Below are positions 1 through 9,900 of a stretch of 64,000 nt of DNA, in pieces (the first letter of the stretch is position 1; each line of letters starts with the position of its first letter). The DNA comes from an uncultured Halocynthiibacter sp. (GTDB taxonomy: Bacteria > Pseudomonadota > Alphaproteobacteria > Rhodobacterales > Rhodobacteraceae). The stretch is taken from the NCBI GenBank assembly GCA_947503035.1, contig CANNCD010000001.1, positions 682,001 to 746,000 on the forward strand. Direction: 5' to 3'. The position numbers were made by a program, and so were the translations under genes. The notes below the pieces were generated by a model that was given only the letters and a program-made list of their open reading frames with translations, ran no database searches and had not been told where the DNA came from.

Positions 1-33
1 AAGCGGCGGTAGGTTCAGTTTCTTCTCGGTCAT
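1..33 (-). CDS. 5' end of an unidentified CDS running off the window
   Basis: An ATG on the minus strand at 33 is preceded by a good AGGAG ribosome binding site about seven bases upstream. It opens a frame encoding MTEKKLNLPPL before the window ends. Eleven residues are too few to identify a family. It is divergent from the gene starting at 225, and the shared spacer carries a direct repeat. Confidence 0.5.
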   Translation of the reverse strand, partial: MTEKKLNLPPL

Positions 34-87
34 GGTCGGCTCCTAATGTCTGTTGCCCCCAATAACCACGCCCCGCGCCGCCCGTCA

Positions 88-129
88 CCATGTTACAGCG
101 ATTGTCACGACCATGTTAGGATTGTGACA
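88..129. promoter_or_regulatory. direct repeat in a divergent promoter spacer
   Basis: Two imperfect direct copies of a CCATGTTA...ATTGT(C/G)AC element lie at 88-108 and 111-128. They also place TGTCAC (103-108) opposite GTGACA (124-129). Such an arrangement between divergent genes often marks an operator, but no regulator gene is adjacent and the motif is not one I recognise. Confidence 0.3.
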
Positions 130-224
130 GGGAAGCCCGCGCAACAAGAGATATCATTATGTGCTTGGCACAAACCTCTGTAATAATCTCCGCGAAATAT
201 ATTTTACGGATTGAAAACAGGTTT

Positions 225-1106
225 ATGGATAAACAGAATTTAAACATCGGTGATTTGGTTGCCTTTCAAATTGGCGAGCACGCTGGGTTTTCTGCCCCTA
301 ACAAAGACGCATGGGGCGTATTTAAGGTTTTGGACACAGGAAATTCACGGGATCCGTCATTTTCTTTGTCACTTCTCGACGGGCTGTGGCATGACTTGCC
401 TCGCCAAGAAGATGTCGTTGGGCGCGAGACGTTGATAGTAAAGAGGTTCTTAGTCTTTTCAAAGCAGCGGACACCGTGGCCAGTGATTTTCACAATGGTG
501 CGCGGCAGTACCATTGATGATCTGTTGTCCACGCAAGTCATCGGGAATGACGCCGCCCGAAACCCCGACGAAACCGAGGCCATTGAATACATTGCCGCAA
601 AGGGGCATGCGCGAACCCTTGCTGCACTTGAAACCATTGCCTATCACGCCGATCACGAACATCGTGCGGTGCATGATCAGGACACTTGGATTCTGGAAGT
701 CGAGGAGAAATCCAAAAGAGCCGCACAGCGGCGCAAAGAACAACAAGAGCGCGAGAAAAACAGACTTAATGGCCTCACGCTTGAAATGCTTGCCGCTGAA
801 TTAAGTTTTGAACAATGGGACACTCGTCACCATATTTTGCCCAAGAAATTCATCGCAACCCTTCGCAAACTATCAAAAACTGCCATCAACTCCGCCCGCG
901 CGCTTGGCCCAAAACCAAAACGCAAGGACATGCGCGCAGTGTTGAAAACCTATGTGCTCGGGATCAATGATGTGAACGGTGCTCATGGATATTTCATCGA
1001 AACCGAAGAACGTGAAGACATCTATCGGTTCATCGAAGAACTCTGTTGGGCGACGAAACAAAAACCACTGTTGGACGAGATCGATATCTGGTCCAATGGG
1101 TGGTAG
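225..1106 (+). CDS. hypothetical protein, 293 aa
   Basis: No family recognised. The start at ATG 225 gives an N-terminus of MDKQNLNIGDLVAFQ; an in-frame ATG at 159 would add a low-quality 22-residue extension, so I prefer 225. The first 100 residues look like a small beta-rich domain. Around residues 165-185 there is a highly charged Arg/Lys/Glu/Gln stretch likely to be a helix or coiled coil. The C-terminal third is mixed helical. There is no signal peptide or membrane segment, so it is probably cytosolic. It lies upstream of fumC but about 150 bases separate them, so it is probably a separate unit. Confidence 0.65.
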   Translation: MDKQNLNIGDLVAFQIGEHAGFSAPNKDAWGVFKVLDTGNSRDPSFSLSLLDGLWHDLPRQEDVVGRETLIVKRFLVFSKQRTPWPVIFTMVRGSTIDDLLSTQVIGNDAARNPDETEAIEYIAAKGHARTLAALETIAYHADHEHRAVHDQDTWILEVEEKSKRAAQRRKEQQEREKNRLNGLTLEMLAAELSFEQWDTRHHILPKKFIATLRKLSKTAINSARALGPKPKRKDMRAVLKTYVLGINDVNGAHGYFIETEEREDIYRFIEELCWATKQKPLLDEIDIWSNGW

Positions 1107-1254
1107 TGCGACGGCAATTTGCCCCACCTGCGCATCGCGTGGTCTCAGGGCATCGGAATAAGGGTAATTTCTGTTCCCTAAGGGGCATGTCGCGTTGATA
1201 TTTCCGTCATATCCGCTAAACAGGGCGCAACATTTTTCGAGAAGAGAGAACGCC

Positions 1255-2646
1255 ATGACAGCGACACGTACAGAAACCGACAGCTTTGGCCCGCTAGAGG
1301 TCCCTGCAGACAAATATTGGGGTGCGCAAACACAGCGTTCCATCATGAACTTCCCTATCGGTTGGGAAAAACAACCCGTCGCCATCGTCCGCGCGCTGGG
1401 CGTGATCAAACAGGCCTGTGCCGAGGCGAACATGGAACAGGGTTCACTGGACAAAACACGCGGTGACGCGATTGTTCAGGCCGCTGGCGAAGTGTTTGCG
1501 GGCAAGTTCGACGACAACTTCCCGTTGGTTGTGTGGCAGACCGGTTCCGGCACCCAGTCCAACATGAACTCAAACGAGGTCATCGCGAACCGTGCGATTG
1601 AAATCCTTGGCGGCGTGATCGGTTCCAAAGACCCCGTGCACCCGAACGATCACTGTAACATGGGCCAGTCGTCCAACGACACATTCCCAACCGCCATGCA
1701 CATCGCGACCGCGATGACCGCGCATGACGTGTTGATCCCTGGTTTGGAAAAACTGCACGCTGCATTGCAGGTGAAGGTCGAAGAATTCGACGGCATCATC
1801 AAAATCGGCCGCACCCACACCCAAGACGCGACACCGCTGACCCTGTCCCAAGAATTCTCTGGCTATACGCATCAGGTTGCGATGGGCATCAAACGTGTGA
1901 AAACCGCGCTTGCGTCCATCTATGAGCTTGCCCAAGGCGGCACTGCGGTTGGTACCGGTCTGAACACAAAACACGGCTGGGACACCACCGTTGCGGCCAA
2001 CATGGCGCGCATTACCGGCCTGCCGTTCGTGACCGCCCCGAACAAATTCGAAGCCCTCGCCGCCCATGACGCGATGGTTGAGATCTCTGGCGCGCTTAAG
2101 GTTGTTGCGGCGTCCCTCTTCAAAATCGCGAACGACATTCGTCTTCTGGGGTCTGGCCCACGTTGCGGTCTTGGCGAATTGATCCTGCCAGAAAACGAGC
2201 CAGGCTCGTCCATCATGCCAGGCAAAGTGAACCCAACCCAGTGTGAAGCCCTGACCCAAGTCTGTGCGCATGTGTTCGGCAACGACGCGGCCGTTGGTTT
2301 CGCCGGTTCCCAAGGTCACTTTGAACTGAACGTTTACAAACCAATGATGGCCTATAACGTGCTTCAGTCCATGCAATTGCTTGGCGATAGCGCGGTTGCC
2401 TTCACCGACAACCTTGTTGTGGGCCTTAAGGCCGACGAGGTGCGTATCGAGAAACTTATGCGTGAATCGCTTATGCTTGTGACCGCATTGGCGCCGACAA
2501 TCGGCTATGACAATGCGACGGCTGTTGCGAAAACTGCGCACAAGAACGGCACCACGTTGAAACAAGAAGCCATCGCTCTTGGCTTTGTGGACGAAGACAC
2601 GTTTGACGCGGTTGTTCGCCCTGAAAACATGGTTGGCCCGAAGTAG
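1255..2646 (+). CDS. fumC: class II fumarate hydratase
   Basis: Fumarase C interconverts fumarate and (S)-malate in the TCA cycle as a cytosolic homotetramer without an iron-sulfur cluster. At 463 residues it has the family length. Visible signatures are [12 protein letters not shown] near residue 100, [10 protein letters not shown] near 140 and the superfamily loop [12 protein letters not shown] near 320, which carries the catalytic serine. The start at 1255 ([16 protein letters not shown]) has a purine-rich site upstream; an earlier in-frame ATG at 1195 adds residues not typical of the family. Its stop codon overlaps the GTG of the next small gene (TAGTG), so the two are probably translated together. 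Confidence 0.97.
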   Translation: MTATRTETDSFGPLEVPADKYWGAQTQRSIMNFPIGWEKQPVAIVRALGVIKQACAEANMEQGSLDKTRGDAIVQAAGEVFAGKFDDNFPLVVWQTGSGTQSNMNSNEVIANRAIEILGGVIGSKDPVHPNDHCNMGQSSNDTFPTAMHIATAMTAHDVLIPGLEKLHAALQVKVEEFDGIIKIGRTHTQDATPLTLSQEFSGYTHQVAMGIKRVKTALASIYELAQGGTAVGTGLNTKHGWDTTVAANMARITGLPFVTAPNKFEALAAHDAMVEISGALKVVAASLFKIANDIRLLGSGPRCGLGELILPENEPGSSIMPGKVNPTQCEALTQVCAHVFGNDAAVGFAGSQGHFELNVYKPMMAYNVLQSMQLLGDSAVAFTDNLVVGLKADEVRIEKLMRESLMLVTALAPTIGYDNATAVAKTAHKNGTTLKQEAIALGFVDEDTFDAVVRPENMVGPK

Positions 2647-2822
2647 TGGCCAAGGTCGTGAACCTGTCCCGCGCGCGCAAGACGCGTGCGCGGGATGATC
2701 GACGCAAACAAGCGGATGAAAACGCCGTAAAATTTGGTCGAACAAAGACGCAGAAGTCTTTGGAAGTTAAAGAAAAATCTAAAAATCTCCGCAAATTGGA
2801 CGACCACAAGATCGATAAATAG
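2646..2822 (+). CDS. DUF4169 family small protein
   Basis: A 58-residue basic protein starts at a GTG that overlaps the fumC stop codon (TAGTG), a typical coupling arrangement. The product begins MAKVVNLSRARKTRAR and contains the 'NAVKFGRTK' segment that I associate with DUF4169, a short family common in Rhodobacterales next to fumC. It is rich in Lys, Arg and Asp, has no membrane segment, and is probably a cytosolic helical protein. Its function is unknown. It is below the length at which gene finders usually report, but the composition, coupling and conserved motif support it. Confidence 0.85.
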   Translation: MAKVVNLSRARKTRARDDRRKQADENAVKFGRTKTQKSLEVKEKSKNLRKLDDHKIDK

Positions 2823-2879
2823 CGATTTGCCTGCAACACCTCTCCGGTGATTAATTAATACTTCATTGTTACATACCTA

Positions 2880-2892
2880 ATATTCAGAATAT
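2880..2892. promoter_or_regulatory. palindrome ATATTC-A-GAATAT upstream of RHH gene
   Basis: The 13-base sequence ATATTCAGAATAT is a perfect inverted repeat with one central base, about 95 bases upstream of the ribbon-helix-helix gene. A near-identical element (ATATTC-AC-GAATAT) occurs at 18603-18616 in front of the homocysteine methyltransferase gene. It could be an operator, or just AT-rich promoter sequence. Confidence 0.35.
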
Positions 2893-2986
2893 GATCGACA
2901 CACTGGCAGGCGCTGAATGATTCATCACGCGCCTCCGTGTTTCGAAAGTAAAGGTTTTGCCAAACGCAATTAACAAGTGAAGATGT

Positions 2987-3217
2987 ATGACAAATAGACC
3001 TAAGAAACGTTCGCTAACACTAAATGGCCACAGGACAAGCGTTTCCCTCGAAGACGAATTTTGGGACGCGTTCAAAGAAATCTCTGATGAACGTGGTATT
3101 GCATTAAATGCCTTTGCCGCCGAAATTGACCGTGATCGCGGGGTCAGCATGGGATTGGCCTCTGCCATTCGGCTTCATGTTTTGGCCCATTACCGCACCG
3201 CTACACGCGCGGAGTAA
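2987..3217 (+). CDS. ribbon-helix-helix domain protein
   Basis: A 76-residue protein with the pattern of the RHH_4 (PF13467-like) family: a basic N-terminus, a short strand 'RTSVSLEDEFWDAFKEI' and a second helix ending 'SAIRLHVLAHY'. Proteins of this fold usually bind DNA as dimers through the paired strands, so it is likely a small transcriptional regulator; its target cannot be read from the sequence. In Rhodobacterales this family typically follows fumC and DUF4169, as here. The last 17 bases overlap the convergent P450 gene. Confidence 0.8.
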   Translation: MTNRPKKRSLTLNGHRTSVSLEDEFWDAFKEISDERGIALNAFAAEIDRDRGVSMGLASAIRLHVLAHYRTATRAE

Positions 3218-4556
3218 CCCGCAAACGGATCCCGTTGGCCGCCCGTACCGTCAGGTGAGCCTCGGGGACGGGAATATCACCATTGATGGCCTCAAACCGA
3301 TAGGCGCGGCATAGCATCGCCAACATCAATACACCCTCGACCATGGCAAACCCCGCGCCGGTACAGACCCGCGCCCCCGCCGAGAACGGCAGATAGGCCT
3401 CGCGAAGGCCAGATTTTCCATTTTCCGTTGTAAACCGTGCAGGGTCAAACCCATCGGGATTGTCCCACATCCGTTCGTGACGATGCACATGCCACGGCGA
3501 GACCACGACTTGGCTGCCGACGGGCACATTGCGTTCGCGAAACGTCTCGGGCACGGTTGTTTCACGCACCATCATCGGCACCGGCGGATACAGACGCAGG
3601 GTTTCGCGGAACACATCGCGGGTGACGCGCATTTTCGACAGCTTGCTGAAATCCGGCCCTTCGGCAAGGGCGGCGGTGGCCTCTGCGGCGACCTGATCCT
3701 GCCATTCGGGATGCGTCGCCAACAGATACAAGGCCCAGCTCAGCGCAGATGCGCTTGTTTCGTGCCCTGCAAGAAAGAAGATCGCCACCTGATCCACCAT
3801 TTCCTCGGTCGAGAACACGTCGCCGGTTTCGGGGTCGGCCGTGGTCATGATTTTCGTGGCAAGATCATTGGGCGCGACGCCGGCCTTGATATCCTGCATC
3901 CGCACATCCGTCAGATCGGTGATTAAGCGACGGATAGCGCGCGCGTTTTCCTTGGTCGCACGCCGATGAAACCGTGGCATCCAGCGCGGCAATGGCACAA
4001 AGGCCGCAAGGTTCAAAATCGGCTGAGCCCGTTGATAGGCCTGAAATTTGCGGAACACCTCGGCGGCGATTTTGTCCTCGATCGGAATGGAAAACAGGGT
4101 GCGGAAAATCACGTCGGCTGCGGCGTGGCTCATCTGTTCTTCGATCTCTTGCACGCCATCGCCCATGCGGTTCACCGCGGCCTCTGAGGCCTCCCAGATC
4201 GCGCCGTAGGTATCACGTAAACGCCCCCCTTCGAACGCTGGGTCGATGATGCGGCGCTGACGTTTCCAGACCTCGCCATTTGTCAAAAACACTGAATTCC
4301 CCAGCAATGGCCGAAGCCCTTCGCCCACGCGGTCGGACTTTGGGAAATCGTCGGGCCGTTCTTTCAGAACCAGCCGCACCAGTTTCGGGTCATTGGACAG
4401 ATAGCTGCGGAAAAACGGCGTGCGAAATTCGGCCATCCATGCGCGGTACAGACGGGCCGGTTGTGCCGAAAGGATGTCCTTGCGGAACAGACGCACGTAT
4501 TGTCGAAGCGACACTTTGTCGGGGCGCGCCTTGGGTTTGGGGGGCAATCCGGTCAT
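3201..4556 (-). CDS. cytochrome P450
   Basis: A haem-thiolate monooxygenase of 451 residues. Family landmarks are all present: WKRQRR in the C helix (97-102), the oxygen-binding I-helix AGHETS (263-268), the K-helix ExxR as ETLR (318-321) and the haem loop FSAGARVCTG (391-400) with the cysteine ligand. There is no N-terminal membrane anchor, so it should be soluble and depend on a separate ferredoxin and reductase; none is adjacent. The substrate is unknown. It overlaps the upstream alpha/beta hydrolase by four bases, so the two are co-translated and probably act on the same lipid or ester pathway (inference). Confidence 0.93.
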   Translation of the reverse strand: MTGLPPKPKARPDKVSLRQYVRLFRKDILSAQPARLYRAWMAEFRTPFFRSYLSNDPKLVRLVLKERPDDFPKSDRVGEGLRPLLGNSVFLTNGEVWKRQRRIIDPAFEGGRLRDTYGAIWEASEAAVNRMGDGVQEIEEQMSHAAADVIFRTLFSIPIEDKIAAEVFRKFQAYQRAQPILNLAAFVPLPRWMPRFHRRATKENARAIRRLITDLTDVRMQDIKAGVAPNDLATKIMTTADPETGDVFSTEEMVDQVAIFFLAGHETSASALSWALYLLATHPEWQDQVAAEATAALAEGPDFSKLSKMRVTRDVFRETLRLYPPVPMMVRETTVPETFRERNVPVGSQVVVSPWHVHRHERMWDNPDGFDPARFTTENGKSGLREAYLPFSAGARVCTGAGFAMVEGVLMLAMLCRAYRFEAINGDIPVPEAHLTVRAANGIRLRVTPRV

Positions 4557-5761
4557 GGGGCCACCGTCGGATAGGGGCAGACGGGTGTCTCGATCCGCGA
4601 CCGCGACGGCGGGCGATCATGATAGCGATCCGACAGGGAAACAGGCCCCGCTGTGATTTGAAAATAGTCGTAATCCAGTGGATTATCAAAGGCGCATAAG
4701 TATTGGAAATGTAGACGGAAAAACCGCCACCGCAGGGCCTTCCAACGTGCCGGAGATAGGGATTTCGTGAAGGCAGCCGAAAATACCAAGGGCCAACGTT
4801 TCGCATCCGTCGCAACCCCAGACACCGCCACCGGATCGCACAGGGCAAAGGCGCATCCGTCACCAGGCGCCGTCACATCGACCCATGTCACCGCATCGCT
4901 TTCAGACAGGAACCGAAGGTCCGCGCGCAAACGGTACGCCCGTGGCAGGAACGACACCATCGGCACCACCTGCCCCAGCGACAAAAACGCCAACCGTGCG
5001 CCTTCGGGAACGCGCCCCGCGCGGATCAAATCCGACAGGATCGACACCGACAAATGCGCGCCGGAACTGTGGCCGACAACGAGGACTTCGTCGTAATCTT
5101 GGCTCAGGGCCGCCGCAATTTCATCGCCAAACTCGGCCATGCGCCGTTCAAGCGGTTCGGGGTTTTCACCGCCATACCGCGCCGAATAGGCATAGTCATG
5201 CATCAAATAGTAGGCGAAGAATTTGCCGTCCTTGGCGCGAAACCACCGCAAGATCATCACAACCAATACGACGCCAATCGGCGCGCCCACGACGGGATGC
5301 ACCATGGACCCCAGTTCATACGCCAACCAACCCAGCCCGAGCGCCAGCGCCAATTGCCCCAGCAGCATAAAGATCGGATAGAGCGCCGCGATCACAGGCC
5401 CCTTGCGCAGCTTCATCAACCGCCACAAGGCCCCCGACCCGATATAGGCCCACGAGGTCTGCAAGAGTTGCCAGTAGGTGGACGGGATATCGGACGCCAT
5501 GCTGTCGCGCACGATGTCAGACCAATAGAGCACATCCATATCAGTGTGCACATCGGCCCCGTCGATCACCGCATCCACATTCCAGCCATAACGCCCCTGC
5601 CCGACCGCCTTGGCGGACAGCGTGATGTCATACCCAGAAATCTCGGCCTGCGCCGCGCCCTCTTTGCGATACAATTCACGGTACCGACGGGGATGAATCG
5701 GATCATACCCCGGCACATAAAAGACCCGGCGGCGTTTCACCATGGATGTGGGTTCGGTCAT
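4553..5761 (-). CDS. alpha/beta hydrolase-like membrane protein
   Basis: A 402-residue protein with a nucleophile elbow GHSSGAH (230-236), preceded by 'DEVLVV', as expected for a serine alpha/beta hydrolase. Two hydrophobic helices (about 122-145 and 155-172) form a hairpin inserted before the elbow, so the enzyme is probably anchored in the inner membrane with the hydrolase domain in the cytoplasm. A DxxxH-like C-terminal part is not obvious to me. The stop codon overlaps the start of the P450 gene by four bases. An internal ATG at 5743 is an alternative start. Substrate unknown; an esterase or lipase acting before or after the P450 is plausible. Confidence 0.75.
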   Translation of the reverse strand: MTEPTSMVKRRRVFYVPGYDPIHPRRYRELYRKEGAAQAEISGYDITLSAKAVGQGRYGWNVDAVIDGADVHTDMDVLYWSDIVRDSMASDIPSTYWQLLQTSWAYIGSGALWRLMKLRKGPVIAALYPIFMLLGQLALALGLGWLAYELGSMVHPVVGAPIGVVLVVMILRWFRAKDGKFFAYYLMHDYAYSARYGGENPEPLERRMAEFGDEIAAALSQDYDEVLVVGHSSGAHLSVSILSDLIRAGRVPEGARLAFLSLGQVVPMVSFLPRAYRLRADLRFLSESDAVTWVDVTAPGDGCAFALCDPVAVSGVATDAKRWPLVFSAAFTKSLSPARWKALRWRFFRLHFQYLCAFDNPLDYDYFQITAGPVSLSDRYHDRPPSRSRIETPVCPYPTVAP

Positions 5762-5835
5762 TGGACGCTGTACTTTGCTCTGGTTGTTTTCCCAACCATA
5801 GCGGGGGTTTGGGGCAAAATTAAGCCCCTAGATGG

Positions 5836-6588
5836 TTAACCAAAGGTGGCAAGCACCGGAAATGTGTCCAACATCCAAAAGCTTAGGGAGGTAAACGCGC
5901 CGGTGATCATCATCAGACCCACGATCACCAGCAACGCGCCGGATGATTTTTCGATCACCCCCATGTGCCGTTTCAACCGATTCATCACCGACATCGCACG
6001 GGTGATGAACACAGCCGCCAAAAGGAATGGAATGCCAAGACCACCCGCATAGACCGCCAGCAACAGGGTGCCGCGCGCCACGTCGCCCTCGGATGCGGCG
6101 AGCGACAGGATGGTGCCAAGGATCGGACCGATGCACGGCGTCCATCCAAACGCAAAGGCCAACCCCAACACATAGGCACCAAAGGCCGAACCACCACGAT
6201 CCCCCGCATCAAGACGTGCCTCGCGGTTCAGGAATGGAATGTTCACGACTTTCAAAAAATGCAGACCAAGAACGATGATCACGAGGCCCGATATCCGCAA
6301 AAACGCCGTCTGATAGGTCAGAAAGAACGTGCCGAACAAGGACGCCGTAAAGCCCAGCAACAAAAACACCGTCGATAGGCCCAGCACAAAGAAAAGCGCC
6401 GGAATCACGGCGGGGTTCTTGCCCTTGTTTTCGGTCATCTCGGCAACGGACACCCCGCCCATATAGGCAAGATAGGGCGGCACAATCGGCAAGACACAGG
6501 GCGAGGCAAATGAGATCAGCCCAGCCAAAAGCGCAACCAAAATGGATGGCAGCAGGCTCGCGTCGATAAGATCAATTCCAAATAGCAT
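5836..6588 (-). CDS. ccdA: CcdA-type thiol-disulfide transporter
   Basis: CcdA moves reducing equivalents from cytoplasmic thioredoxin across the inner membrane to periplasmic thiol proteins, mainly for cytochrome c maturation. At 250 residues with six predicted membrane segments it matches the family. The two functional cysteines are visible as SPCVLP (Cys31) and TPCIGP (Cys152), each in a proline-flanked membrane helix. It is a single gene, divergent from the TusA-like gene; no cytochrome c maturation operon is next to it. It could equally be called the transmembrane domain of a DsbD-like system. Confidence 0.93.
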   Translation of the reverse strand: MLFGIDLIDASLLPSILVALLAGLISFASPCVLPIVPPYLAYMGGVSVAEMTENKGKNPAVIPALFFVLGLSTVFLLLGFTASLFGTFFLTYQTAFLRISGLVIIVLGLHFLKVVNIPFLNREARLDAGDRGGSAFGAYVLGLAFAFGWTPCIGPILGTILSLAASEGDVARGTLLLAVYAGGLGIPFLLAAVFITRAMSVMNRLKRHMGVIEKSSGALLVIVGLMMITGAFTSLSFWMLDTFPVLATFG

Positions 6589-6694
6589 AGTCGCCCTTTC
6601 GTTTCCCTGTTCATAGGCCAGTTCGACGCGCGCGTCACGGCACAGTTGGTCACATATTCGTGGACAAAATGTAACATCCGGCCTAGGGACAGGT

Positions 6695-6922
6695 ATGAAA
6701 TGGGATTTGGAAATAGACGCGATTGGGCTTTTGTGCCCTTTGCCGGTGCTAAAGGCACGTAAGGTGTTGAATTCAATGGAGGCCGGTCAGGTGCTTGCAT
6801 TGTTGGCAACGGACCCTGCGGCAATTGTCGACGTTCCCCATTTCTGCACCGAGGCCGGTCATATTTTTGTCGAACAGTTCCCCGAAGGCGATGCAACGCG
6901 GTATTTGATCCGCAAGGCCTAG
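6695..6922 (+). CDS. TusA-family sulfur carrier protein
   Basis: A 75-residue protein with the TusA signature LLCPLPVLKARK, the sulfur-accepting cysteine being Cys14, and the compact beta-alpha-beta-alpha-beta-beta fold length. Members carry persulfide sulfur for tRNA thiolation, molybdenum cofactor enzymes or sulfur oxidation. The divergent neighbour is ccdA, another thiol-handling gene. An additional cysteine in 'PHFCTEAGH' is not part of the core motif. Which pathway it serves cannot be decided here. A strong bidirectional terminator follows at 6947-6978. Confidence 0.88.
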   Translation: MKWDLEIDAIGLLCPLPVLKARKVLNSMEAGQVLALLATDPAAIVDVPHFCTEAGHIFVEQFPEGDATRYLIRKA

Positions 6923-6946
6923 TCCCCGATCCCCAAGATGCAAAAA

Positions 6947-6978
6947 GGGCGCTTGGTTTCCCAAACGCCCCGTTTTTT
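6947..6978. terminator. bidirectional rho-independent terminator between tusA-like and rne
   Basis: The stem GGGCG-c-TTGG (6947-6956) pairs with CCAA-a-CGCCC (6961-6970). A T6 run follows on the plus strand (6973-6978) and an A5 run precedes the stem, which reads as T5 on the minus strand. It therefore can end both the TusA-like transcript and the convergent rne transcript. Confidence 0.85.
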
Positions 6979-6995
6979 ATGATCTGCTATGACGC

Positions 6996-9900
6996 TTACT
7001 TAAGCGACCACCAGCCCTTGCGCTTTGGCTTGGCCGGCGCGTCATCCGCTTGCGCGGGTTCTGCGACGGGTTCGGCCACGGGTGCAGCTGTTTCAACCGG
7101 TGCTTCGGCGACGGCAACGTCCCCTTGTGGCGCTGGTTCCGCAACCACCTCAACCGGAGTTTCAACCACGGCTTCTGCAACAGCTTCCGCTGGGGCTTCG
7201 GCCACAGTTTCGGCTGGGGCCTCGGTCACGGTTTCGGCCTCTGGTGCGGCGACGGCTTCGGTCTCAACCTTTTTCTTGGTTGTCCGTTTGCGCGGTTTCT
7301 TCACCGGAGCGGCCTCGGTTTCGGCTGTCTCACCGGCTTCTGCGGCGGCTGCCTCTGCTTCTGCGGCTTTTTGTGCGGCGGTCTTGCGCGGTGCACGTTT
7401 GCGCTTGGGCTTGGCCGGTGCTTCTTCTGCGGTGGCGTCGGCATCTGCCTCGGCTGGCGCGTCGGTTGTTTCGGCGGCGGCTGCCTCTGCTTCGGCGGCT
7501 TTCTGTGCGGCGGTCTTACGAGGTGCACGTTTGCGCTTGGGCTTGGCCGGTGCTTCCTCTGATGCTTCTGCCTCGGCCGCTGGAGCGTCGGTGTTGGCAT
7601 CCGCTTCATCGGCATTTTCTGGCGCAGTTTCGCCCGCATCAGAGGCCTCGGCCCCCTCTTCGGACGGAATTTCGTTGCCATCCGCATCCACATTCCGGTT
7701 GCGGCCACCACGACGGCGACGGCGACGACGGCGACGTTTCTTGGGCTGCTCTTCGCCATCAACGGTTTCTGTGGGCGCTTCTGCTTCGACGGTTTCGTCT
7801 TCTTCGACCTCGATGGCCTCGTCGATGTCATCCATCATGGAAACATCGCCGGACACGACCGAGCTTGCCACCACGTTGACCTTGCGGGTCGCGGTTTTGA
7901 ATTTCTCGATGGTGAAATCAGGCACAGTCATGTGCATGTCACACTCAACCCGCACAGACAGACGGTAACGCGCTTCGATATTGGCGATGTGTTCGCGTTT
8001 GTTGTTGATCAAGTAGTTCACGATCGACAGTGGCGCAGTCAAGAGAACTTCGCGGGTGCGGCCACGCACGCCCTCTTCTTCGATCTGGCGAAGAATGGAC
8101 AGCGCAAGGTTTTCGTCGGACCGGATCAGACCGGTGCCGTGACAATGGGCACATGGCTGGGTCGTTGCCTCGATGATACCAGGGCGCAGACGTTGACGGG
8201 ACATTTCCATCAGGCCAAAGCCAGAGATACGGCCCACCTGAATGCGGGCGCGATCTGTCTTAAGCTTGTCTTTCATCCGTTTTTCAACGGCGGCGTTGTT
8301 GCGGCGGTCTTCCATGTCGATGAAATCGATCACGATCAGACCGGCCAAGTCGCGCAAACGCACCTGACGCGCCACTTCTTCGGCAGCCTCAAGGTTGGTT
8401 TTAACGGCTGTGTCTTCGATGGACCCTTCTTTGGTTGCACGGCCCGAGTTCACGTCGACAGCGACAAGCGCCTCGGTGACGTCAATCACGATGTAACCAC
8501 CGGATTTCAACTGAACCGTTGGGTTCAACATGCCGGACAGATAGGATTCGACTTGGAAACGCGCGAACAAAGGCATTTGCTCACGGTAGCGTTTCACGTT
8601 TTTCGCGTGGGACGGCATGATCATTTTCATGAAGTCCTTGGCGGTGCGGTAACCGTTTTCGCCTTCGACGAAGACCTCATCGATGTCGCTGTTATAAAGA
8701 TCGCGGATCGAGCGTTTGATGAGGTCGCCCTCTTCGTAGATCTGCGCGGGGGCTACGGATTTCAGCGTCAGCTCGCGGATTTGTTCCCACATGCGTTGCA
8801 GATATTCATAGTCGCGCTTGATCTCGGCCTTGGTGCGGGCGGCACCGGCGGTGCGCACAATAAGACCCGCGCCCTCTGGCACGTCGATTTCGGTTGCGAT
8901 TTGTTTGAGCTTCTTGCGGTCGGCAGCGTTGGTGATCTTGCGTGAGATACCACCACCGCGTGCGGTGTTTGGCATCAGAACGCAGTAGCGACCCGCAAGG
9001 GAAAGATATGTGGTGAGAGCCGCGCCTTTGTTGCCGCGTTCCTCTTTTACAACTTGCACCAAAAGGATCTGACGAACTTTGATGACTTCTTGGATTTTGT
9101 AGCGTTTCGCGCGGGGTTTGCGCGGACGACGGATTTCTTCGGTGACGTCATCATCGGCAACGGATTCGATGGTGTCGTCTTTTTCGGTGGCCTCTAGGGG
9201 CGCGTCGTCTTCGTCGTCACCGTCTTCGTCGGATGGGGTCTCTTTGGCGGTGTCGGCTTCTGTTGTTTCTGGCTCGGCTGTGGTGATCGCAGCCGCGTCA
9301 ACGGTTGCCTCGGCAACTGGTGTTTCCGCGGTTTCTGCGGCAACGGGGGCCTCAGCAGGCGCTGCTTCGGCCGTTTCGGTGGCCTCGGCTTCCGCCTCGG
9401 TTGGCGTCACGTCAGTCCCAACCAATGGCGCGTCTTCTGTTGCCGGCGCGTCTGTTGCATCGGTTTCAGTTGGCGCAGCATCGGGGGCCGTATCTGTGGT
9501 TTCGGTCGCAGGGGCGTCTGTTGCAACGGGTGCGTCATCCACCAAGGTCGAGGTGGTTGCGTCCGCATCGGCCACATCCATAACATCCATGCCCGCAATC
9601 GCAGTGGTTTCCGTTTCAACAACGGTTGCCACCTCTTCGGTTGCGACTGCATCTTTGGATGCAACATCCGTCGCACGCGAACGGGACCGCGAACGGGACC
9701 GGCTACGACGTTTGCGCGGCTGTGGGTTTTCGTCTTCTTCTTGCTGTGCCTTGGCATAGGCACGTTCTTCGGCCATCAAGGCCTCGCGGTCGGCGACCGG
9801 GATCTGATAGTAATCCGGATGGATTTCAGAGAAGGCAAGGAAACCGTGGCGGTTTCCACCATAGTCAACAAAAGCAGCCTGAAGCGAAGGCTCTACGCGT

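Noticed and set aside
1570-2745. Long open frame antisense to fumC (391 codons)
   Set aside because: It lies entirely opposite a certain gene, has low-complexity His/Arg-rich content and no family resemblance; typical shadow of a GC-rich gene.
6979-7968. Ala/Ser-rich frame antisense to the 3' end of rne
   Set aside because: Its repetitive composition mirrors the rne tail repeats. No ribosome binding site or independent evidence.
7932-8945. 337-codon frame antisense to the rne catalytic region
   Set aside because: Shadow of the conserved rne frame; composition (many His, Gln, Asp, Phe) is what reverse reading of that gene gives.
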